Below are positions 50,774 to 59,315 of a DNA stretch of 64,000 nt, in pieces (position 1 is the stretch's first letter; the number at the start of each line of letters is the position of its first letter). The stretch is taken from contig NZ_CP146232.1 of the NCBI RefSeq assembly GCF_037040815.1, forward strand, positions 558,001 through 622,000. Direction: 5' to 3'. A model generated the notes under the pieces. It saw only the letters and a program-made list of their open reading frames with translations. It did not search any database and was not told the DNA's origin. The position numbers and the translations under genes are program-made. The stretch is from Pararoseomonas sp. SCSIO 73927. GTDB taxonomy: Bacteria; Pseudomonadota; Alphaproteobacteria; Acetobacterales; Acetobacteraceae.

Positions 50774-52504
50774 ATGAGTGAACCAGAACAGCCGGCCGAA
50801 CTTTCCACCGGCGTTCCCGCAGAGGGCGCGATGGATCAGGGCGCCCTGGAGCCGCTGGGCCGCCCTGGCCTGCATCACTGGAAGCAGGCCGAGATCACGG
50901 ATACCACGCTCGACGACCGCGGCAGCGTCTTCTTCGCTGCTGTCGAGATGACGCGCATGCCGATGATCCTGGCCGACCCCCGCGAGGACGACTGCCCTAT
51001 TGCCTTCGCCAACAATGCGTTCCTCGACCTGACCGGTTATGAGGAGAGCGAGGTCGTGGGGCGCAACTGCCGCTTCCTCCAGGGCGCGGGAACCGACCCC
51101 GCCCATGTCCGCCAGCTGCGCGAGGCTATCCAGGAAAAGCGTCCCACTGCGCTGGAGATCCTGAACTACCGCCGCGATGGCACGCCATTCTGGAATGCCA
51201 TCTTCATGGGGCCGGTCTTCGACAAGCAGGGCGAGCTGATCTTCTTCTTCGCCAGCCAGCTCGATGTGTCCAAACGGCGGGAGAGCGAGCAGTCCCTCCG
51301 TCAGGCTCAGAAGATGGAGGCTATCGGTCAGCTGACCGCCGGGCTGGCGCACGACTTCAACAACATCCTCCACATCATCGACGGCAGCCTGGAGCGCCTG
51401 AAAGCCAGGCGATTCGACGACCGCGCTTTCGAGCGTTTCCATGAAGCAGCCGTGTCCGCGTCGGACCGGGGCGCCAAGCTCACCCGCCAGCTCCTGGCCT
51501 TCGCGAGGCGCACCCGGCTGGAGCCCAAGGGCGTCGACCTGACCGAGCTGGTGAACTCCTTTACCGAGTTGCTGGACACCTCCGTCGGAGAGAAGGCGGA
51601 TCTCCACCTCAATCTCCAGCGCCGCCTGCCGCAGGTGAAGGTGGACCCCAACCACTTGGAGATGGCCCTTCTGAACGTCGTGGTGAATGCCCGCGATGCC
51701 TCGCCCAAGGGCGGCGCCATTACCGTTACCACGCGGGCCATCCACCTGAACGGCGACGCTGCAGCCCGTCACCTAGAGCCCGGCGACTACGTCCTGCTCT
51801 GCGTCAGCGACGAGGGCGTCGGCATGCCGCCCCATGTGCAAGCCCGGGCGACGGAGCCCTTCTTCACCACCAAGGGTCCGCAGCACGGCACGGGGCTGGG
51901 GCTGGCCATGGTGCATGGCTTCGTGCAGCAGTCCGGTGGACGACTGGAGATCGAGAGCGAGCCCGGCCGAGGCACCACGGTGCGGATGCTCTTCCCCCGC
52001 TATGTGCCGGAAAAGGAGGCGGAGGGGACCGTCACGACCGGCTACCAAGCCCAGGCCGTCGAGACTGCGACCCGGGTCCCCCTCATTCTGGTCGTGGATG
52101 ATGGGCGCGAGATCGCAGAGATGTCCCGCGACGCCCTGGTGGAGACGGGGTACCGGGTCGTGGTGGCGCACAGCGCCGAGGAGGCGATCAAGGCCTTTGA
52201 CGAGGCGGCCGCCTCCGACGATGCTTTCGACCTCGTCTTCTCGGACGTGATCATGCCCGGCGGGGCAAACGGGCTGGTGCTGGCCGAGCAGGTGCGCGAG
52301 CGCTCACCGGGCACCCCCGTGATCCTGACCACGGGCTACAACGACGAGATGTCGATCGACGGTCCGCAATCGGTCGCCCTGGAGGTGCTGGGCAAGCCTT
52401 ACAAGCGAACCGAGCTGATCGATCGGGTGCAGGCCGGGTTGCGCCGGGGTGCCCGAACCGGGCCGGGAAGGGAGACCTCCGACTTCGGCCACGCGGAGGC
52501 CTGA
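50774..52504 (+). CDS. LOV-domain hybrid histidine kinase (blue-light sensor)
   Basis: This 576-residue soluble kinase has, in order, a LOV/PAS domain with the flavin-cysteine motif GRNCRFLQG (FMN photo-adduct Cys) and the conserved downstream NYRRDGTPFWNAIFMGPVFDKQGELIFFFASQLDVS. A HisKA domain with the phospho-acceptor in TAGLAHDFNNIL follows, then a HATPase domain (ALLNVVVNARDA; DEGVGMP; HGTGLGLAMVHGFVQQSGG). The C-terminal receiver (LILVVDDGREIAEMSRDALVETGYRVVVAHSAEEAIKAF) has the acceptor Asp in FSDVIMPGG and Lys in LGKPYKRTEL. The ATG at 50774 excludes a non-homologous 32-codon extension. No output gene is coupled. The DUF3182 stress cluster follows downstream. Confidence 0.93.
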   Translation: MSEPEQPAELSTGVPAEGAMDQGALEPLGRPGLHHWKQAEITDTTLDDRGSVFFAAVEMTRMPMILADPREDDCPIAFANNAFLDLTGYEESEVVGRNCRFLQGAGTDPAHVRQLREAIQEKRPTALEILNYRRDGTPFWNAIFMGPVFDKQGELIFFFASQLDVSKRRESEQSLRQAQKMEAIGQLTAGLAHDFNNILHIIDGSLERLKARRFDDRAFERFHEAAVSASDRGAKLTRQLLAFARRTRLEPKGVDLTELVNSFTELLDTSVGEKADLHLNLQRRLPQVKVDPNHLEMALLNVVVNARDASPKGGAITVTTRAIHLNGDAAARHLEPGDYVLLCVSDEGVGMPPHVQARATEPFFTTKGPQHGTGLGLAMVHGFVQQSGGRLEIESEPGRGTTVRMLFPRYVPEKEAEGTVTTGYQAQAVETATRVPLILVVDDGREIAEMSRDALVETGYRVVVAHSAEEAIKAFDEAAASDDAFDLVFSDVIMPGGANGLVLAEQVRERSPGTPVILTTGYNDEMSIDGPQSVALEVLGKPYKRTELIDRVQAGLRRGARTGPGRETSDFGHAEA

Positions 52505-52598
52505 TAAGGTGAAGCTTGTCGTCGACATGAAATCCTGAGGCAGCTCAAACCGCGTTCTGAAATCGACGTTAGAGCATCATCATCATCTCAGGTGCATC

Positions 52599-53756
52599 AT
52601 GCTCAACGACGTCCTTTCGGAGGTTGGGTCCTTCCCGGCTGCCTCGACGCCGCTTGCAGCAAGGCCTTCTCTCGAAGGGGTGGCACCCCTGGCGGAGGGG
52701 CGAGAACACACCTCCAACGAGCACGACCGCGCATCGCGCCACGTGCTGCTGACGCGGATCGCCGGGTTGCTGGGTCTTCCGCTCCTCCCGGCCGTCGAGG
52801 CGGCGCAAGCTGCAGATCGGCCCGTCTTCCTCGTTCCAGGTGATACGATCGAGGCAACTCCGGGGCATGGCCTCGGCGCCCTCTCTCCTTCGCGGATCCT
52901 GGGCGGCATCGTCCCCGCCATGTTCGTGGGAACAAAGGCCATCGCCCACGGGCTGGTGGACCCGGCCGCGGCATGCCCGCCCGAGTGGTCCCACTGGATG
53001 GCCGAGGAGACATCGGATTGCGTTCTGCGCGGCTACACGGCCTTTACGCGCAACGATGCCTTCAAGGCCGGGCGCCTGCTGCTCACCCACGGTCCCGCGC
53101 GGCTGAAGGATGTGTGCGGCAAGGCCGGGTTGGGACAGGCCGTGGTGCGGAACGAGGCGGAGCTCGCTGCCGCTCTCGCCCTGGAAGACCCGGACAGCCT
53201 TGCCCGCTGCGGCCTCGTGCTGGAGCAGGATCTCGTCGACGTCATCACCTACAGCATTGGCAGCGCCCAGCTGCGCGGTGAAAAGATCAGCTACTGGGGG
53301 CAGCAGAACCTGACGAAGGACCACCAGGGACGGGAGGTGTACGGCGGGTCCGACCTCTTTGTCGTCCGGGGCGACCTCGACACGCTCCTCGCCCGTGACC
53401 TGCCGCCCTCCCTCGCGAGGGCCGTGGAGGTCACGAACAGCTTCGACCGGGCTGCGCGGCGCGCTTACCCGGACGTGGTCCTCACCCGGCGCAACTACGA
53501 CGTGATCGAGGGTAGGGACATTCACGGTAAGCGCCACATCGGCGTGCTGGAGCAGTCCTGGCGGATTGGTGGGGCGAGCGGCGCGGAAATCGCGGCTTTC
53601 GACGCCTTCCGGCAGGAGCCGGACACGGAGAGCGTGCGTTGCTCCACGGTCGAGATCTACGACCGCGTGGTCCCGCCCGCGGGGGCGACCGTCTACTACA
53701 TCGGCGACGATCCCGCGGTCGGGGCAATGACGAAGTTTGCCATGAGGCTGGGATGA
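52599..53756 (+). CDS. DUF3182 family protein
   Basis: This 385-residue member of DUF3182 has an ATP-grasp-like layout: a late acidic block VLEQDLVDVITYSIGSAQL and a C-terminal EQSWRIGGASGAEIAAFDAF, with TRNDAFKAGRLLLTHGPARLKDVCGKAGLGQAVVRNEAEL in the middle. The function is unknown. The stop codon overlaps the start of the next gene (ATGA), so DUF3182 and the hydrolase are translationally coupled. In other proteobacteria DUF3182 genes lie beside glycogen and stress genes; here glgX follows, in line with that. Confidence 0.72.
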   Translation: MLNDVLSEVGSFPAASTPLAARPSLEGVAPLAEGREHTSNEHDRASRHVLLTRIAGLLGLPLLPAVEAAQAADRPVFLVPGDTIEATPGHGLGALSPSRILGGIVPAMFVGTKAIAHGLVDPAAACPPEWSHWMAEETSDCVLRGYTAFTRNDAFKAGRLLLTHGPARLKDVCGKAGLGQAVVRNEAELAAALALEDPDSLARCGLVLEQDLVDVITYSIGSAQLRGEKISYWGQQNLTKDHQGREVYGGSDLFVVRGDLDTLLARDLPPSLARAVEVTNSFDRAARRAYPDVVLTRRNYDVIEGRDIHGKRHIGVLEQSWRIGGASGAEIAAFDAFRQEPDTESVRCSTVEIYDRVVPPAGATVYYIGDDPAVGAMTKFAMRLG

Positions 53757-54505
53757 GCGAGGCCGGCTCGATCGAGGAGGACGAAGTCGTCCTTCGCGTC
53801 GCCGGGCAGAGGGTCACGGGCACGCTGCTGGAGCCGGACATCCCCGTGCCGGGCTTCCTGTTCGTGCATGGCTGGGGCGGCGATCAGGGAGAGGACCTGG
53901 ACCAGGCCGAGGCGCTTACCCGTCTCGGCTGCGTCTGCTTCACCTTCGACCTGCGCGGCCATGCGGGGAGCGACGCGTCCCAGGACGACGTGACCCGCCA
54001 GGACGGCCTGGACGACGTGCTCGCAGCCTATGACCACCTCGCCTCCCATCCCCTGGTCCACAAGGAGGGAATCGGCGTTATCGGCACGAGCTACGGCGGC
54101 TACCTCTCCGCGCTGCTGACCACGCTACGGCCGGTGCGCTGGCTTGCCCTTCGCGTTCCCGCCCTCTACCCGGATAGCCACTGGGACACCCCCAAGGCCC
54201 GCCTGGACAAGAACGTCGTCCGCCACTACCGCGAGCAGCCGCAAGACGGGGGAGGTGACCGCGCGCTGGCTGCCTGCGAGGCGTTCCGGGGCGATGTCCT
54301 GTTGGTCTCGTCCGAGAAGGACGAGCAGATCCCACACGAGGCGATCGCGTCCTATCAGGCGGCCTTCCGGAACGTCACTTCCCTCAGCCACCGCACCATC
54401 CTCGGTGCCACCCATGCGATGCGCGACCCTCGGCATCGCCGAGCCTATACCCGGATGCTGACCTGCTGGATCGAAGACATGGTGAAAACCAGCAGGATCA
54501 GGTGA
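53753..54505 (+). CDS. Alpha/beta hydrolase coupled to DUF3182
   Basis: This 250-residue alpha/beta-fold hydrolase of the dienelactone-hydrolase/peptidase-like group has an oxyanion region FLFVHGWGGDQGEDLDQAEAL, then CFTFDLRGHAGSDA, the nucleophile elbow VIGTSYGGYLSALL (Ser), an acidic residue in VSSEKDEQIPHEAI and His in LGATHAMRDPRH. No signal peptide. It overlaps the DUF3182 stop codon (ATGA), so both proteins are probably made together. The substrate is unknown. Confidence 0.87.
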   Translation: MSEAGSIEEDEVVLRVAGQRVTGTLLEPDIPVPGFLFVHGWGGDQGEDLDQAEALTRLGCVCFTFDLRGHAGSDASQDDVTRQDGLDDVLAAYDHLASHPLVHKEGIGVIGTSYGGYLSALLTTLRPVRWLALRVPALYPDSHWDTPKARLDKNVVRHYREQPQDGGGDRALAACEAFRGDVLLVSSEKDEQIPHEAIASYQAAFRNVTSLSHRTILGATHAMRDPRHRRAYTRMLTCWIEDMVKTSRIR

Positions 54506-54650
54506 CTGCCCCGGTTCTTCTTCCGCTGAGATGAGAGGGTGCGCGAGTATTTTCACCGCACTCATGAGCGAACGGACGGACTTGGGTGATCATATGGAAA
54601 CAAAGGGAGACCTCCTCTGTTAAGGAGGCTCCTCTAAGGTATGAACGGCA

Positions 54651-57062
54651 ATGGACGGACGCATCGGGACGCTTGCGCCGCAGGTGATGCGGCGCGCGCG
54701 AATCAGGGAAGGGCAGCCCTTTCCGCTCGGTGCGACCTGGGACGGGACAGGTGTCAACTTCGCGCTGTTCTCCGCACATGCCACCAAGGTCGAGCTCTGC
54801 CTGTTCGATGAGGCGGGCAACCAGGAACTGGAACGGATTGAACTTCCGGAGTACTCGGACGAGGTCTGGCACGGCTACCTGCCCGATGCCCGCCCGGGCA
54901 CGATCTACGGGTACCGCGTGCACGGTCCCTACGAGCCGCTCGCGGGACACCGCTTCAACCCCAACAAGCTACTGCTTGATCCTTACGCCCATACAGTGGT
55001 GGGAGACCTGACCTGGGCCCCCGAGGTCTTCGGCTACAAGCTGGAGAGCGGCGATGACCTGACCTTTGACACCCGCGACAGCGCGCGGCTGATGCCAAAG
55101 TGTCGGGTGATCGATCCCGCCTTCACCTGGGGTCGCGACCGTTCGCCGGACGTCCCTTGGGACCGCACAATCATCTACGAGGCGCACGTCAAGGGCTTTA
55201 CGCAGCGCCACCCGGATCTGCCCGAATCGATACGCGGGACCTATGCCGGAATGGCCTCGCCTGAGGCAATCGCCTACCTACGCGGTCTCGGCATCACCTC
55301 GGTCGAGCTGTTGCCGGTGCATACTTTCATTAACGACGACTTCCTGCTGCAGAAAGGCCTGACCAACTACTGGGGTTACAATACAATCTCCTTCTTCTCA
55401 CCGGCGCGCCGCTATGCCCGCAGCCCGGGCAACGCCACGCCGGAGTTCAAGGAGATGGTGGCGCGGATGCATGAGGCGGGACTCGAGGTAATCCTCGACG
55501 TCGTCTACAATCACACGGCCGAGGGCAATGAGCGCGGGCCGACGCTTTCCTTCAAAGGCATCGACAACGCCAGCTACTACCGACTGCTGCCGGACAAGCC
55601 GCGCTACTACATCAACGACACGGGCACTGGAAACACCGTCAATCTCTCCCACCCCCGCGTGTTGCAGATGGTCACGGACAGTCTGCGCTACTGGGCGACG
55701 GAGATGCGGGTGGACGGCTTCCGCTTCGATCTTGCCACGATCCTGGGGCGTGAACCCTATGGCTTCGACGAGGGCGGTGGCTTCCTTGACTCCTGCCGGC
55801 AGGATCCGGTGCTGTCCCGTGTCAAGTTGCTGGCCGAACCCTGGGATTGCGGGCCCGGGGGCTATCAGGTCGGCGGCTTCCCACCCGGTTGGGCGGAATG
55901 GAACGATCGCTACCGCGACACGGTGCGCGCGTTCTGGCGCGGCGACGAGGGGCAGGCGGCGGAGCTTGCGACGCGCCTCACCGGCTCGGGCGACAAGTTC
56001 AACCGCCGTGGGCGCAAGCCCTGGGCCAGTGTGAACTTCGTGACCGCGCATGACGGCTTCACGCTAAACGACCTGGTCTCGTACGATCACAAGCACAACG
56101 ATGCTAACGGCGAAGGCAACCGCGACGGCCACTCGCACAACCTATCCTGGAATCATGGTGCCGAGGGGCGCACCAGCGATGCCGCGGTCACCACGCTCCG
56201 CGAGCGGCAGAAGCGTAACATGCTGGCAATGCTGTTGCTCTCGCAGGGCACGCCGATGATTTTGGGCGGCGACGAGATTGGCCGCACTCAGAATGGCAAT
56301 AATAATACTTACTGCCAGGACAACGAGCTAAACTGGCTAGATTGGCCCGGCATCGACGAGAGTGGCGAAGCATTAGCCGCTTTCACGCGCAAAATGATCG
56401 CGCTTAGGCAGTCGTTCCCCGTGCTGCGCCGCAGCCGCTTCTTCACCGGCGAGTGGAACGAGGCCATTGGTGTGCGCGACGTTGCCTGGCTGACGCCGGC
56501 GGGGCAGCCGATGGAGCCGACGCACTGGCAGGACCCGGGCACCCGCTGCTTCGGCATGCTGCTGGACGGCCGGGCCCAGACCAGCGGCATCCGTCGTCCG
56601 GCTGCCGACGCGACTTTGCTAATCGTCGCGAACGCCCACCACGATGCCGTGCCGTTCTCGCTGCCCGAGGCGATGGACGGCCGGCACTGGCTGATGCTGG
56701 TGGACACCAATCGACCTGAGTTGAACGAGCCGGAGAGCTTCGATCTCAGGCACTCCTATCTTGTCACCGGCCGCTCGTTGCTGCTGTTCGTCCTGATCCC
56801 AGATCAGGAAAGCAACGCGATCCTGGCTGCCGCACATTCCGCGTTGCTTGCCGGGATGGAACCGCCACCGATGCCGGGCGACGACATCGATGACCATCCT
56901 CTTGCACGCAGGACGGCGGATTGGCACGTCGGCAATCACGTGACATCGTTTCAGCCGCCGAGCGCCGACGGGAAGATCGCGACGCGACCTAGGTCGCGCA
57001 CGGCAGCCTCTATCAAACGCGCTTGGCAGAGGTTGATGCGGCGTGAACCTCCGCAGTCCTGA
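54651..57062 (+). CDS. glgX: Glycogen debranching enzyme GlgX
   Basis: This 803-residue isoamylase-type debranching enzyme of GH13 hydrolyses alpha-1,6 branches of phosphorylase-limit glycogen. The N-terminal CBM48 domain includes PFPLGATWDGTGVNFALFSAHATKVELCLFDEAG. The catalytic barrel has EVILDVVYNHTAEGN, the nucleophile Asp in MRVDGFRFDLA, the acid Glu in LLAEPWD and the transition-state Asp in NFVTAHDGFTLNDLV. Length is slightly above usual because of a C-terminal basic tail. Parts of the gene, for example 56280-56340, have locally AT-richer codons, which hints at horizontal acquisition. It closes the DUF3182 cluster. No glgP or glgB lies in the window. Confidence 0.95.
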   Translation: MDGRIGTLAPQVMRRARIREGQPFPLGATWDGTGVNFALFSAHATKVELCLFDEAGNQELERIELPEYSDEVWHGYLPDARPGTIYGYRVHGPYEPLAGHRFNPNKLLLDPYAHTVVGDLTWAPEVFGYKLESGDDLTFDTRDSARLMPKCRVIDPAFTWGRDRSPDVPWDRTIIYEAHVKGFTQRHPDLPESIRGTYAGMASPEAIAYLRGLGITSVELLPVHTFINDDFLLQKGLTNYWGYNTISFFSPARRYARSPGNATPEFKEMVARMHEAGLEVILDVVYNHTAEGNERGPTLSFKGIDNASYYRLLPDKPRYYINDTGTGNTVNLSHPRVLQMVTDSLRYWATEMRVDGFRFDLATILGREPYGFDEGGGFLDSCRQDPVLSRVKLLAEPWDCGPGGYQVGGFPPGWAEWNDRYRDTVRAFWRGDEGQAAELATRLTGSGDKFNRRGRKPWASVNFVTAHDGFTLNDLVSYDHKHNDANGEGNRDGHSHNLSWNHGAEGRTSDAAVTTLRERQKRNMLAMLLLSQGTPMILGGDEIGRTQNGNNNTYCQDNELNWLDWPGIDESGEALAAFTRKMIALRQSFPVLRRSRFFTGEWNEAIGVRDVAWLTPAGQPMEPTHWQDPGTRCFGMLLDGRAQTSGIRRPAADATLLIVANAHHDAVPFSLPEAMDGRHWLMLVDTNRPELNEPESFDLRHSYLVTGRSLLLFVLIPDQESNAILAAAHSALLAGMEPPPMPGDDIDDHPLARRTADWHVGNHVTSFQPPSADGKIATRPRSRTAASIKRAWQRLMRREPPQS

Positions 57063-57141
57063 CCGTCACGCCGCAGCAGTCTTCATGACGGCGCTGCGGA
57101 GTGGACAACTCGCGCCTGTTCCGGAAAAGGGGGGGTGAACC

Positions 57142-57950
57142 TCAGCTTCGCTCCACTTCTCTGGGCTTGCTCGCCGTCCAGATCTCCTGCGTGGGGTTTT
57201 TGCGCCAGAGGTCGGCGGGGCGGAGGGAGCCGAGGGTCACGTCAGCGGAGCGGTAGCGGGTCTGTTACATGGCCTGGGCGAGGTCGGCCCCGGCCTCCGG
57301 TGACGGCGGCCAGCCCCGCCCGGAGCGAGTGCCCGGAGAAGCGCTCCCACCCCTCCAACCTTGCCGCCCTCGCCGCCTCCTTCACCAGCCGCCACACCAA
57401 CTTGTCCGACAGTCCCTGCCCGGTGAGGCGCCCCGCCTTGCTTCATCCCGACAAGCAGCGGCAGCGCCGCGTCCGAGGAGCCGCCAGTAATGCCGGGCCC
57501 GCGGCGCCGGACCGCAAGCTAAGCCTCGAGTGCCGCGGCCGGGCAGAAGGCGTCCTCAGCAGAGTTGGCCCAGACCGCGACCTCCTGGCCCGCGTCGCGG
57601 TGGTCGGTTTTGGAGCGCAGGATGACGAGGCGCAGCCCGCGCCCGGGAACGATCTCGACGTCACCCAGCGCCAGGCCGGCGAGTTCGCTCCGGTGAAGCG
57701 CGCCGCCAAAGCCGAGCAGCAGCAGCGCCCGATCCCGCGCCCCGAGCGGGGTGTCCGATGCGGGGCGGGTGGCGAGCAGGAGGCGGAAGACCTCGGGCCC
57801 GGCGGCGGCCTTCTTGCGGGGGCAAGTGCCGATACTGCGGGCGATGCCCTCCAGCACCATGACAAGGCGGGGGTGGCGAAGGTCGAGGGCGATGCCGGCC
57901 AGTCGGTGAGCGGCCTGGACTGCCGCTTTGCACCCATTCCGGTCCTTCGC
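57142..57950 (-). pseudogene. Second tyrosine integrase, heavily decayed
   Basis: The frames together give an integrase: AAVQAAHRLAGIALDLRHPRLVMVLEGIARSIG, then DRALLLLGFGGALHRSELAGLALGDVEIVPGRGLRLVILRSKTDHRDAGQEVAV, then LTGQGLSDKLVWRLVKEAARAARLEGWERFSGHSLRAGLAA, then QTRYRSADVTLGSLRPADLWRKNP. It is broken by TAG at 57519-57521 (expected Trp of LEAWL), a frameshift near 57435, another near 57295 and TAA at 57265-57267. The catalytic Tyr position in LGYLRP reads Ser. It lies just after glgX and may mark the right edge of the island. Confidence 0.8.
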
Positions 57951-58147
57951 ATCCTTTCCCCGGCTGTCTAGAAGCGGACAGACCGCCGTGCGTTTGGGTC
58001 GTCTGTCCGAGTATCGGCCGCTAGTCTGCAAGCGAGCGATGGCTGCGTGAGTGCGTGTCCTCCACTGATACGCAACGGGCAGACCTCCCGCATCCCACAC
58101 GGAGTGGCACGGCGGCCCCAATTTCCCGGCTCAGTACTGCGCGCTTA

Positions 58148-58171
58148 TACCCAGCGCACGAACTGCTGACT
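58148..58171. repeat. IS630 left terminal inverted repeat
   Basis: It begins TACCCAGCGCACGAACTG and ends CTGACT. It pairs with 59292-59315 at about 19 of 24 positions. The matching blocks are TACCC, GAA and CTGACT. Confidence 0.75.
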
Positions 58172-58237
58172 CATTCGTGTGAGGTGCTGCACGGCATGGT
58201 GTGATTCGGTGTTCTCCGAGGTGCCGGAGGGGACGGG

Positions 58238-59307
58238 ATGGGCACGGCGGTGGCGATCCGGACCGATATGGAGGCGGCGGAGTTGCGCCGTCTGGCCCGG
58301 CGCGAGCGCGACGGGCGAGTGGCGGCCCGGCTGATGGCCTTGGCGAATGTGCTGGACGGCATGAGCCGGGAGGCGGCGGCCCGGGCTGCGGGGATGGATC
58401 GGCAGACGCTCAGGGATTGGGTGATCCGCTTCAATGCCGAGGGTGTGGCGGGCCTCCGTGATCAGCCCCGCTCGGGGCGCCCGACGCGCATGACCGAAGG
58501 GCAGCAGGCCGCCTTCAAGGCGGTCGTGCTGCGCGGCCCCGACCGGGAGAGGGATGGTGTGTCGTCCTGGCGCATCGTGGACCTGTGCCGGGTGGCGGAG
58601 GAGCGCTTCGGCGTGAGCTACCGCGAGAGCGGGATGCTGCGGCTGGTGAAGTCGCTCGACCTATCCTGGCAAAAGACCCGCCCCAGTCATCCCAGGGCGG
58701 ACAGCGCGGCGCAGGAGCGGTTCAAAAAAGGGGCCTCGCTGCGGCCCTGAAGGAGATCACCCGTACCCACCCCGACACTGAGGTCCAAATCTGGTGCCAG
58801 GACGAGGCACGCGTGGGCCAGAAGGGGCGCGGCGCCCGCATCTGGTACGAGCGTGGCATCCGCCCGAGCGGCATCATCGACCAGCGGCACGCGTCCGCCT
58901 GGATCTTCGGCGCCGTTCGCCCTGGCACCGACCAGGCCTTTGCCCTCGTGCTTACCGAGGTGGGCACGGCGGCGATGCAGGCCTTCCTCGACCGGTTCAG
59001 CGCCACCCTGCCCGAGAAAGTGCATGCCGCCCTGCTGCTGGATGGTGCGGGCTGGCACATCGCTGGCCACCTCGCCACACCGGCCAACATCAGCCTCGTC
59101 TTCCTGCCGCCCTATGCGCCGGAACTAAACCCGGTCGAGCGTGTCTGGCTCTACCTCCGCGAGCGCTTCCTCTCGCTCCGCCTCTTCCCAGACCTCGACA
59201 GCATCATCGACGGCTGCTGTCAGGCCTGGAACCAACTCACCGCGGAGACAGGGCGCATCGCATCCCTGACTAACTACCCATACCTGCAGTCAGTCAGAAC
59301 TTCATGA
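58238..59307 (+). CDS. IS630-family transposase made by -1 frameshifting
   Basis: The first frame (58238-58750) encodes a 170-residue N-terminal HTH part (ALANVLDGMSREAAARAAGMDRQTLRDWVIRFNAEGVAGLRDQPRSGRP). The second frame (ending 59307) encodes the DDE catalytic part: Asp in QIWCQDEARVGQKG, Asp in ALLLDGAGWH and Glu in PPYAPELNPVERVWLYLRERF. The two overlap around an A-run at 58724-58729 (GGTTCAAAAAAGGGG), where a -1 slip joins ERFKK to RGLAAALKEITR. All catalytic residues are kept, so the element may be active. The stop codon lies inside the right terminal repeat. Confidence 0.87.
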
Positions 59308-59315
59308 GCCGGGTA
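59292..59315. repeat. IS630 right terminal inverted repeat
   Basis: It begins AGTCAGAACTTCATGAGCC and ends in GGGTA. It carries the transposase stop codon TGA at 59305-59307. The following TTA is the end of the neighbouring epoxide hydrolase gene. Confidence 0.75.

Larger units (their letters stand above)
58148..59315 (+). mobile_element. IS630-family insertion sequence, complete
   Basis: This is a 1168-bp element with imperfect 24-bp terminal inverted repeats (58148-58171 and 59292-59315, both ends TACCC/GGGTA). It is flanked by TTA on both sides (58145-58147 and 59316-59318), consistent with TA-targeted IS630 insertion. One transposase is encoded in two frames. The TTA on the right is also the complement of the stop codon of the epoxide hydrolase gene. 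Confidence 0.85.
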
